From: Paratrimastix pyriformis
Lineage: Eukaryota > Preaxostyla > Paratrimastigidae
Reading direction: 5' to 3'
Length of the DNA stretch: 64,000 bases
Assembly: GCA_027972325.1 (NCBI GenBank)
Contig: JAPMOS010000014.1
Span: 204,001 to 268,000 of the forward strand
Made by a program: the position numbers and the translations under genes. Within the stretch, counting starts at the first letter, position 1. The number at the start of each line of letters is the position of its first letter. The notes beneath the pieces are model-generated. The model saw only the letters and a program-made list of their open reading frames with translations. It did no database searches and was not told the origin of the DNA. Below, piece by piece: positions 53,277-61,909 of this stretch.

Positions 53277-56094
53277 CGAGCGGACCACTTCTTGAAGAGG
53301 GGGCCGTGGCAGCGCTTCAGATCGACTTTGTCGATGACGTCGTTGGCGACGTGGCACATCTCGTGAGCGAGCGTTTCCACGAGCCGCTCTGACCCCGGTC
53401 CCCGCCGCCACCACCCCGCGGGAGAACGAGGAGGACAGTGGGGTGTATGGTATGTGCGCCCGTGCAGGTTCAGGAGGGACGTGCGCATATCACCGGGGGA
53501 TGGTGTCGTGCCGACCGTAGTCCGTGATGATCTTGGTGGCCAGCTCGATGCGGGCCTGCCCCAAACAAACGGGAGGAGATCGACGCCGATGGGAGATGAG
53601 AGCCGGGGTGAGATCGACACCGATGGTGACGAAGGGTGCCCCAAGAACGGGAGGAGATGAGAGCCGGGGTAAGATCGACACCTGGAACGGACCCCCTTCT
53701 TGGAGGCAGTCGGGTAGGCAAAGCCGGCAGTCGTCATGAGGCGCTTCGACCAGAGGACAGGCAGGTCGGCCGGCAGGCGCCCATCGAACCTACCCACCAA
53801 TGAGGGAGGGAGGAGGGAGGAGGAGGAGGAGGAGGAGGAGGAGGAGGAGGAGGAGGAGGAGGAGGAGGAGGAGGAGGAGGAGGAGGGAGGAGGAGGAGGA
53901 GGAGGGAGGAGGAGGAGGAGGAGGAGGAGGAGGAGGAGGAGGAGGAGGAGGAGGAGGAGGAGGAGGAGGAGGAGGAGGAGGAGGGAGGAGGAGGAGGAGG
54001 AGGAGGAGGAGGAGGAGGAGGAGGAGGAGGAGGAGGAGGAGGAGGAGGAGGAGGTTGCAGAAATTTTTAAAATGGATGAGAACACCTTCTCTTGCTGGCC
54101 GGGGAACTTTTGGAGGACGGGGAAGAAATACGTCAGGCCGGTAAATCATGTTGTGAGTATATTGTGTGACAATGTGGAAGCGAGGATGAAATATCCGGTG
54201 GTGGAAGGTGGGATGGAGAGGATCTATAATTGGCTGGTAAAGCCGAAATACCAGATGGCGGTCTGGGAGGGGTTCCGGACTGGATTTACTCAAGATGAAA
54301 TTGGGTCAAAAATTCGGTGGGAAGGTTCTAGTGGGAGGGGTGGAAAAGGCTTGTTTATGGGAGATGTTGTGCGGATTATACAAAGAAGACTGAGGGAATG
54401 CTGTAACTATAAGGAAAGTTGGTCGTTACAGACTCTCTATTCCGCGGCAGTTGGATTTTTGGATGGGAGAACGGAGAAAGAGTGGCATCAGTTAGGGATC
54501 AGGATTGGGATGAAAAGAATTCTGGAGAAACTTATTGAGGGAAGGAAGGAGGGAGTGGATCGAAATTTGGAAAGTGGTGATGGTTTGAGTAGGAGGAAGC
54601 GTGGACGGAATCGGTTAGGCGAGGTGGGGAAGAAGAAGAAGAGGTATGATGGGGAAGTGGGAAGTTCGGAAGAAAGTGGCGAGGAGGCTCGAGTGTCTTT
54701 GTAATCCGAAAGCCTATTACAAAGGAGAGTGCGAGCTGGCGGCGGAAATGGGAATTTTGGATGTTTGGACAGAGAGAGAATGGAAGAAGGCAAAAATAAG
54801 CACGAAAAAGTGGGGAGAAACTTTCCGGATTGCGCGTGAGCTGAGACCGATCTCCCTGGGGTCAGCCCACCCTCCCGAAAAGGAGGAGGGTGTGGGCTGA
54901 GAGGGCGCTGTACCCGCCAAAGGGCGGGCCAGCGTCGGGTGGTCAGGGGCCTAGGCCCTGGGCCGCCAATGGGAGCCTGCCCAGTAATCTCGGTTTCTGG
55001 GTTGGGTTTGATTAAAAAAAAAAAAAAAAAGGGAAGTGGGAACGATTGGTAGTGGAGTGGGGGTTGTGGCGAGAATAATGGTGGGAGGGAAGGAATGGGA
55101 TGTGCTGGATGATGATAATGATGAATGTGAAGATACAACGGGGAGAGAAAAAGGCGGGATGGATGTGGGGGGGGAGAGGGTGGTGATGATGGGAAAGAAA
55201 GGTGGTGGGGGTGTGGGGGGACGGGGGGGATTGTGGGTGGAAGCAAGATAAAGTGGATGGGGCAGAAGAGGAATGATGAGGGGGTGAGGGAGGAAGATTC
55301 AGTTGAGATTGAAACTGTAAGAAATAATGGGGACAGTAGCGTGTTACTTGCTCAGAGAGTACTGAGTACTCTGTGAGCGGTGTATATGCCTGTACCGTTG
55401 CCATGGACTACCTCCATGGCAATTGGTTTAAAAAAAAAAAAAAAAGGGAGGAGGAGGAGGAGGAGGAGGAGGAGGAGGAGGAGGAGGAGGAGGAGGAGGA
55501 GGAGGAGGAGGAGGAGGAGGAGGAGGAGGAGGAGGAGGAGGAGGAGGAGGAGGAGGAGGAGGAGGAGGAGGAGGGAGGGAGGAGGAGGAGGAGGAGGAGG
55601 AGGAGGAGGAGGATCATGTGTTCGTTGGTTTGTGGCAGTCCTGCGTGGTGGTGTGGAATTATGCGAGTGCGCATGTGTCATGCAGTGTATAAGCGCCATA
55701 CTGTTTGCGTGTGACGTGTGGGTGTGCATGGTGTGTGTATGGTGTGTGTGTGTGGGGGGAGGGGGGAGGGGGAGGGGGGGGGGGGAGGGGGGGGTGGGGG
55801 TGGAGGCGAGGTGACCGACCGCGTGGCGGTGAGGGCGGCCCGCTTCCGTGCGAAGAGGCCTTGCAAGAGGTTGGCTGGGGGCGCCTCGATACCCAGCAGC
55901 TTCTTCGGGGGGGCGGCCCCGGCGTTGGTACCCTTGCCCCGCCGGGTGGTGGCGGGGGTGGCATCGTCAGCGTCATCGGAGAGGAGCGGCACCGCGTCAG
56001 GGTCCTCGTCATCGTCCCCGTCGTCGTCGTCGACGATGGTCGGGCGGGGACGAGCCTTGCCCGGGGTGGTGACCTTTGGGATCTTTTTCGGGGT

Positions 56095-56125
<31 letters not shown>

Positions 56126-59100
56126 CAGATGACCACCAGGGGGCGCGGGGTCCGTGGTGGGGCGGGAGGAGGAGGAGACGTGCGGCTCCCACCCCGGTCA
56201 TCCGCGCCCGAGTCATCTTCACCCTCATCACCCTCATCACCCTCATCACCCTCACCCCTCATCACCCTCACCCTCATGATCGTCATCCTCCCGCCACTCG
56301 CCGTCCTCCTCGTCCTCCTCATCGGCTTGGCGGTCCTCCTCGGACGAGAGGCCCTCCAGGTCCTCCCCATCGTCCGGCTCGCCATCCCCGGGGTCGGACT
56401 CGCCCCCCGCATCCTCCTCCGCCTCGTCTGCCTCCTCCCCCCCGGCAAACTCCGCCTCCGCCTCCTTCTCATCTTCGTCTTCACCTTTGCGGCGGCCGGA
56501 TGTATGGTGAATTTGCCCCCGGGGCGGCACTGCGGGTGAGTCGTCATCGTCATCGATAACCACTGTGGGCCGTGGGGTGGGGTGGGTCGACGGCAGGGAG
56601 GCGATATCCCCCCTGGTGATGTCGACCATGTCGTGGTGGCTCCCCCCCTGGGGCGGTGGAGTCTCCTCGGGGGAGAGCGGCAGCAGCCCCGGACTGGGCT
56701 CGGACTCGCTGGGCGGGGAGAAGAGAACCCGGCGACGGGTGGCCGTGCGCAGAACAACCGGGGTACTGTCCGCCTGCTCGGGTCCCGCCACGGGGGTCTG
56801 GAGGGTGGTGGCCAGGAGCGGCGATGGTGCCGATGCCGGGGGAAGGGCTGGCGGGGAGGTGGCGGTGTCAGTGGGGGCGGAGGAGATGGGGACGGGAGCA
56901 CTGGCCAGGGGGAGCGCGCGTGATGGCGCAGCGGGCGTGAGGGAGGCGGCGGCGATGGGCGGTGATTGGAGAAGGGCCATGACACTTGGTGGTGCGGGGA
57001 AGCCAGCGGGGCGGGCGGGGACAGCAGGAGCAGGGGGCGCGCGGAAGGTGGGCGGGAGCAGCACCACCTGGGCGTCATCGTCCACCGCCGCAGCCTCAGG
57101 GAAGTGGGCGGGAGCCACCGCAGGGGGGGTGTCGACACACAGGGGGATGGGAGATATGTCGAGCGCAGATGTGGGTGTGAGGGCGGGCGCAAGGAGTGCG
57201 GGCGTGGATTCCGGCGCTGGCGCTGAGGTTGCAGGCGGTTGGGGCGAGGGAGTGGGTGTTGATACGGGTGCAGGCGCTTGGGGCGAGGGCACTGGCGTGC
57301 ATGGGGGTGCGGGTGCGGCGATGGGTGTCGGCCCGCCGATGGCCATGCCCGCGAGTGCCTCGTCCAGTGCCTCCTGCCGGACCCAGGCCCCCGTCTGGCG
57401 GCGGCGGCGGTTGGCGGGCTGCTTCGGGGCGACGAGGGCAGGAGGTGGCTGCTGGGGGGGCGGGGGGGCGGGGGCGGCGCAGCAGCGGCCGCCTCGATTG
57501 CGAAGGGGCTGTCCACGACGCGGGCCCCAGGGAGGTGCCGACGCGGCGGCCCGGGGCGAGGGGCAGTTGCCGCAGGGGGAGGGGATGGTGCGGATGGCGG
57601 GGCCGGCTGGCGGGATGGCGCGGGGGTGGGCGCGAAGGGGCTCTCGACAACAATCACGGCCCGGGGCAGGCCCGGTGTGCCCATGGTGTGGCAGGCGGCG
57701 GGGTCACTGGGGGTGTTTGCAGGGACCGCTGGGCTGTCGGGAGGAGGAAGAGGCGTTGACAGGGGGGACGGGGCCGCGGCAGGGGTGGTGGTGACGGCTG
57801 GGGGTCCCAGAGGCCACAACGGGGAACCAACCGGGGGGGTGGAGATGGTGACCGTCTCGGGGCCAGTAGAAACACCCGCTTGGCAGGGCGGAGACAAAGG
57901 GGTCAACGCGGGGAGATGGGCGGGGCATGCCGGGGGGGATGCGACTGCAGGCGTCCCTTCGTGGATCCTGAGCGGGGCGGGTGAAGCCTCAGGCGTCGGG
58001 GTTTGCCCTGCGGAAAGAGGGGTCCCCTGGGCCCGGGCAAGGGCCAAAGAAGGAGAAGCGGGCGGCCTTGGGGGAGCCACCACATCCTCCACCGCATCTG
58101 TTTCTGGGCTGAGGGGCAGCGGGGCCGGGGACGCGTCCAGTTCCCCGAATCCGAATCCCCCAGCGAACGGGAGAAACTGGGGAGTTCGGAGGGCGTCGCC
58201 AATGGACGATGGGGCAGCTGCCAGCGTGAGGGACTTGTCGGGTGGCGTGTCGCGCGGGCTGCGATGGTGGGGCGGGCTGGACTTGGTGGGGGCGGAACCC
58301 GGGGTGATCGGGCCGCCGCCCTGCCCCTTCGTCGCCTTCGTCCGAGTCTTCGCACGGGTCCGGGCACACTCCTGCGGGCTTTCAGAGTCGAGGGGCGCGG
58401 CAGGATCGAGGGATTTCTTGGGCTTCCTGCCCGTCTGCGCCTCGTCCTCGTCCTCGTCCTCGACCTCGTCCTCTTGTTCGTCGGTCTCCTCCCAGTCCTC
58501 GCTGCCCGAGGGGATCTCGGATCGGTTGTCGATGAAGCTGTCCTCGAGGTCGTATTCGTCGGGCTGCTCATTGGCCGGGTCCTCGTTCGCGTCATCATCG
58601 CAGGGGATGCTGGTGGCCAGGCGGCCCCTCGGCTTGGCCGGGGCGGCCTTCTTCGTGGGGGGCGGCACTGGGCTGTCGTCGTCGTCGATGATCACGGGGG
58701 CCGCCCGAGCACCGGTGGGCGCTGGCTGAGATGCAGGTGAGCAGACGGGTTGTGTCTCGTGGTGCGGGGGCGATGATTCCGGCGACAGGGGAAGGGGACT
58801 CGGACTGGGGGTGAGGCTGGCCGAGAGTGTGGACATGACCGGGGTTCGAGGAAACGCAGCGTTCTGAGTCGGGGACACCGTAAAGTGCGTCTGAGCCAGG
58901 GCTGTTGCAATCGGAGAGACCTGTGCCGCGGTTGGGGGGCGAGAGCCGAGCGAGATTTCATCATCGTCTTCGTCAAGGACGCGCCGCCGCGAATGAGTCG
59001 GAGGGGCGACAAAATGAATGGGCGTATCTGTCGCTGGGGTGGCAATGCGAGCGGTTGAATCGTGCTTTGGAGTGGTCAGCGGAGCTGAAGTGAGAGGAGG

Positions 59101-59220
59101 AGAATCGGGAGGCGGAATCAGCTCCTCCGAATCGCTTGGAGAAAGGGACACCGAATGGGCCGCAGCCACGGCCAAAAATTGCGGAGAAGCACGAAGAGCG
59201 CTCACTTGAGATTTGAACAA
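52496..59220 (-). CDS. GCNA/ACRC-like SprT protease with acidic disordered N-terminus
   Basis: The N-terminal half (59.2-55.8 kb) is disordered and acidic with SUMO-interaction-like motifs: APVIIDDDDSP, RPTVVIDDDDDSP, LVVICDDDD and AVIVVESPF. The SprT domain begins FARKRAALTATR, spliced over a 2030-bp intron (55819-53790) to FDGRLPADLPVLWSKRLMTT. Then come ARIELATKIITDYGR, LVETLAHEMCHVANDVID with the HExxH zinc site, GIEVSTYHNYSIERKFELTC and two CxxC pairs (CPQC, CSIC). An HMG-like end, PYTEFVKRTLPEFRRAHPGT, follows. GCNA proteases clear DNA-protein crosslinks, guided by SUMO. No ATG opens the frame at 59220; candidates are an upstream exon or Met at 58836. Two single-base frame breaks at homopolymers lie near 57465 and 56245. 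Confidence 0.85.
53585..53690. repeat. Short tandem repeat in GCNA intron
   Basis: Two to three imperfect copies of GATGAGAGCCGGGGTGAGAT with an ATCGACACC spacer. Confidence 0.65.
53817..54056. repeat. (GGA)n array, left side of the insertion
   Basis: About 240 bp of GGA triplets with a few GGGA interruptions, (TCC)n in the sense of the GCNA gene; directly abuts the AT-richer element. Confidence 0.9.
54072..54704 (+). CDS. Unknown 210-residue protein in the inserted element
   Basis: Starts MDENTFSCWPGNFWRTGKKY a few bases after the (GGA)n array. Codon use is A/G-rich, unlike the neighbours. A module RRLRECCNYKESWSLQTLYS...FLDGRTEKEWHQLG (about residues 103-150) recurs in the overlapping frame downstream. 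The C-terminus is basic (RRKRGRNRLGEVGKKKKR), like a nuclear signal, then Ser/Glu-rich. No family recognised; a DNA-binding role is possible from the basic tail but is a guess. Confidence 0.45.
   Translation: MDENTFSCWPGNFWRTGKKYVRPVNHVVSILCDNVEARMKYPVVEGGMERIYNWLVKPKYQMAVWEGFRTGFTQDEIGSKIRWEGSSGRGGKGLFMGDVVRIIQRRLRECCNYKESWSLQTLYSAAVGFLDGRTEKEWHQLGIRIGMKRILEKLIEGRKEGVDRNLESGDGLSRRKRGRNRLGEVGKKKKRYDGEVGSSEESGEEARVSL
54646..54900 (+). CDS. Second ORF of the inserted element, related to the first
   Basis: Overlaps the first ORF in another frame. It reads KKVARRLECLCNPKAYYKGE and ...GILDVWTEREWKKAKI, paralleling the RRL-x-x-x-CN-x-K...LD-x-x-TE-x-EW module of the first ORF. It runs into the GC-rich hairpin cassette, so its last residues (about GSAHPPEKEEGVG) are probably not original. 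Whether both modules belong to one protein is not clear. Confidence 0.35.
   Translation: MMGKWEVRKKVARRLECLCNPKAYYKGECELAAEMGILDVWTEREWKKAKISTKKWGETFRIARELRPISLGSAHPPEKEEGVG
54858..55030 (+). mobile_element. GC-rich hairpin cassette with A-tail, SINE-like
   Basis: About 170 bp, GC-rich, inside the AT-richer element and ending in about 16 A. It holds stems CAGCCCAC.CCTCC/GGAGGGTGTGGGCTG, CCCGCC-AAAG-GGCGGG and a GGCCTAGGCC palindrome. No clear Pol III A/B boxes and no target-site duplication were found. Confidence 0.4.
55031..55445 (+). other. Right part of the inserted element
   Basis: G/A-rich sequence with short frames (MGTIGSGVGVVARIMVGG near 55036; EEDSVEIETVRNNGDSSVLL ending at 55376). 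Near its end lie GAGTACTGAGTACTC and the perfect 10-bp stem TTGCCATGGA-CTACC-TCCATGGCAA, directly before the second A-run. Confidence 0.4.
55446..55615. repeat. (GGA)n array, right side of the insertion
   Basis: About 165 bp of GGA triplets with one GGGAGGGA interruption, resuming immediately after the second A-run. Confidence 0.9.
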
Positions 59221-59300
59221 AAATTTGAAAGGAAAGAAAGTGAGCTTCGCCCCGACTGAACATCGCTAAACCGACAGAGAATTTGGCCCCAACCACTGCA
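59221..59300. promoter_or_regulatory. Gap between divergent genes
   Basis: About 80 bp between the open 5' end of the GCNA frame (-) and the acylphosphatase ATG (+). Shared promoter inferred from arrangement only. Confidence 0.3.
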
Positions 59301-59762
59301 ATGGAGCCAGTGCCGACTGCTGCGGACGGAGCCGCGGAGGGGCTTCGCCACTTTACCGCTCGGGGACATGTTCAAAATGTGATGTTTCGCCAAACTCTGA
59401 TTCGCGCGATGCAAAAACGAGGCCTGGTAGGGGGGGCAACCAATCTGAAAAGCGACCATAACGTCGTAAAGTTGGCGATGAAGGGTTCCTCGGACAAGAT
59501 CGAAGAAATTTTGACTTTCCTCCGAAGTGGAAGGGCCATCAACAAGTCTGTTTTTCAGGCGCACCCTGTCTGCAGTCTCCGAGCGCCTCTTAGTTGGGGT
59601 GCTCGAGCGACAAGTGTATCAGAAGATCCGCAAGACACCACTCTGCTCGAAGAATACCAGGTCTGTTTCAAGAGGAACTCGACCGTCATCCCCGCTCCAA
59701 GGTGACCACTGCTAACGTCGATCAACACAACTGGAAGAAAAATGTCACGTTTTATCTCTAAG
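59301..59762 (+). CDS. Acylphosphatase
   Basis: Three exons, 59301-59545, 59594-59660 and 59703-59762, give 123 residues with all phases matching. HFTARGHVQNVMFRQTLI holds the phosphate-binding loop and catalytic Arg (FRQ); GATNLKSDHNVVKLAMKG holds the catalytic Asn. INNWGARATSVSEDPQ forms across intron 1, and EEYQ-VTTANVDQHNWKKNV across intron 2. The eukaryotic extension past the core resembles the fungal form. It hydrolyses acyl phosphates such as 1,3-bisphosphoglycerate and carbamoyl phosphate in the cytosol. Both donors are GTCTGT and both introns are under 50 bp (48 and 42). Confidence 0.93.
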
Positions 59763-59882
59763 AGATGTGCCGGCGAACATCTTCGTGTTGGCGACGAAAA
59801 CATCCAAAACCCTTCCAATGACCCAATGGGGACCAAGTCAAAAAAATTCACACAAGAAACACCAAGGTGGCCGGGGGAGCGC

Positions 59883-60940
59883 TTATTCGGCGGCAGGCTG
59901 CGCGGCCAGGCGGGCCAATATCACCTCCACCTCGGCGGGAGTGTAGGCGTGGAACACGCGCGTGCCTGCATCAACCCAGGCAAACTCGATGTTGGTCGGG
60001 GTGACGGCATCCTCCATGACGGCCTTGAGGGTCTTGGCCGCCAGGTCCTCAACCTCGCCGCGCCTCATCGACTGGGGGAAAAGGAGAAATAAAGTCGTAA
60101 ACCTCGCCCATGCCAGAGCCGCCCACTGCAGACCTTGTTGTACTCCTCGTTGAGGGCAGTCTGAGCACCATCGCTGGCGGCGCCAACGGCCTTGACCTGG
60201 ACGCGCACATAGGCGCCAGAGGGGTCTGTATGGAAAAGGGCAGGCCCCTCTTCGTCCACACCAGCAACCAGCAGGGCAACACCGTAGGGGCGGCTCTGAG
60301 GGAGGAGTGAAGATCAATCGCCGGGAGGAGATGCAAAGACCATCTTGGACTTGCTGTCGCCGAACTTGAGGCAAACATTGCAAATGGCTTGGGTGCAGGT
60401 TTCAACGGTCATGGCCTCGCCATAGTTGAAACGATGGTTCTGTGAGGAAGAAGGTGCTGTGCAGTGAAGTGGTGGCCAGAAAGAAGCAAACCGTGGTTTC
60501 CACGCGTGCAGTTTCCACAAGAGAACGGCCATCAGCGGAGAGACCAGACATGGCCGCGCCGATGTGGGTATCGATTTGCTGTTTGAACTGGCGTGAAGAA
60601 ACTGTATGTGGCCAACCAGACCATGATCTTATCGATAGAGGCAGGCTCCAACAGAGTAGAGGTAATTCGCTTCTCAACTGCGAGGAGAACACCCTCAGCA
60701 ACTTGGATGGCGAGAGCAGTGGAACCGAGCTGCCGCAAACAAACACAACTCCAATTAAGACGTAGAATACTACCAGACCTTGATGGCTTCGATGGCATAC
60801 TCAACCTGGAACAGACGGCCTTCGGGTGAGAAGGAGTTCACGGAACGATCGTACTCGCTCCTATTTCAATGACAGCAATTCAGTTGAGTTGCAAAATTTC
60901 GGTGAGATTTCTTTCCTCAGACGGACTTGTTCTGGAACAT
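59883..60940 (-). CDS. PSMA5: 20S proteasome subunit alpha type 5
   Basis: Exon 1 is 14 nt (60940-60927, MFQNK); it joins exon 2 (60860-60779) to give [20 protein letters not shown] and YAIEAIK, the alpha-ring N-terminus. Next [20 protein letters not shown], then [60 protein letters not shown] and [20 protein letters not shown], ending [16 protein letters not shown]. The E-x-A-I-K-LGST and [11 protein letters not shown] features favour alpha-5 over other alphas. Six introns have donors GTCCGT, GTCTGG, GTCTGG, GTTTGC, GTCTTT and GTCTGC. A structural, non-catalytic ring subunit of the core particle. Confidence 0.93.
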
Positions 60941-61041
60941 TTCGTTTCAGTGATCGAACGAAAGAGTCGCTATGAACTTAGGATCTGAAGACTGTTTTTC
61001 ATGTAAAAACAACTCCGCCTCGCAGGGCCACACCCCGATTG

Positions 61042-61613
61042 ATGCGGATTCTTTTCATTTCCTCACTTTTGTTCGCGTTTGCTCTGGGAAGTTGTGAACC
61101 CACAGCAGCCAGATGCGTTCCTTGCTGCACCCCTCCATCTCCGGTCACCCAAATCGACCCAGCCAATCTCGATTTTGATGCTCCAAAGCAGAAGAAGAAC
61201 TCGACCGAAGAAAATCAGTCTGGAGGTTGCTTGCTTGACTGTTTCTGACGGTCGTGTAGATCTGATGCGGAAGAAGAAGACAATACTGCTCTTTTTGGCT
61301 CGTTGGGGTCGTTTGGGTGGGGAGGATCTTCTTTCGGAAACCTTTTTAGTGGGTTCACGGGCGGTCTGCGTATACTTCTAACGCCTTGCCCACATACTTT
61401 CCTCCAGGCCCCTCCATGCGCACAGGGGAATTCCCCGCCCGTGGCTACCCAATCACAGGGTGCTCTTTCCTGATCGCCCCGCAAACTGGTGGCGGCGGTT
61501 ATAGCACCTACGGCCTGGGAGGCAGCGCACGGCTGGGGCGCGGCCGTGGGCAAAGCCTGAGCAAGGCCTGGGCATCCAACAAGGCAGCCAACGCGGCGCG
61601 CCGACGATGTTAA
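61042..61613 (+). CDS. Small secreted Cys-containing protein, unidentified
   Basis: Signal peptide MRILFISSLLFAFALGSC, then CVPCC and a polar, acidic/basic stretch. As a single exon it ends GGCLLDCF at 61248 (68 residues). Alternatively a donor at about 61229 joins an acceptor CTTTCCTCCAG near 61408 to PSMRTGEFPARGYPITGCSF and ends at 61613 (about 130 residues, Gly-rich and basic end). The second reading is favoured weakly by the pyrimidine-rich acceptor. Function unknown. Confidence 0.35.
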
Positions 61614-61909
61614 ATTCCCCTCGTGGGTCGGCCAAGATCGACTGGAAGGGCCGAGATTCGCAAAATGCAATTCGCGAACACAAAAACAGGAGAGAGGAAC
61701 CGAGCCGGGCGCCACACACGCGGTTGGGGACGCCGGCGCGGGGGGCACGGAAAGAAGCCACAAAACAGTGAAACGAAAGCGAATAAAAAGGAGGAGGCGG
61801 GGGGGGGGGGGGGGGGGGGGGGGGGGAGGTATTTGGGTGGATATATATATTACACCCCGCCGCATCGCCCACTGAGTGGGTGCGGACGGGGCACGTGCCT
61901 CGGGAACCC
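61614..61909. other. Intergenic region with G-run and TA repeat
   Basis: No supported gene. Contains a G-run of about 28 at 61799-61827 and TATATATATTA near 61840-61852. It lies between convergent genes, so it holds 3' ends only. Confidence 0.4.

Larger units (their letters stand above)
54057..55445 (+). mobile_element. AT-richer inserted element of unknown family with two A-tails
   Basis: A block of about 1.4 kb lies between two (GGA)n arrays in the 2-kb GCNA intron. It is visibly richer in A and T than anything nearby and carries open frames on the plus strand, opposite to the host gene. A-runs of about 16 end at roughly 55030 and 55445, each followed by GGGA. A GC-rich hairpin cassette lies before the first A-run. 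The A-tails suggest retroposition; no reverse transcriptase, transposase or terminal inverted repeat is seen, so it would be non-autonomous or only part of an element. Confidence 0.55.

Noticed and set aside
53736-54071. Extending the inserted-element ORF upstream through the (GGA)n array (poly-Glu/Arg N-terminus)
   Set aside because: The frame is open only because GGA triplets contain no stop; the ATG at 54072 fits the change of composition better.
55400-55445. Transcription terminator (stem-loop plus A/T-run)
   Set aside because: A bacterial-type terminator makes no sense in this nuclear eukaryotic context; retroposon 3' end is the better reading.
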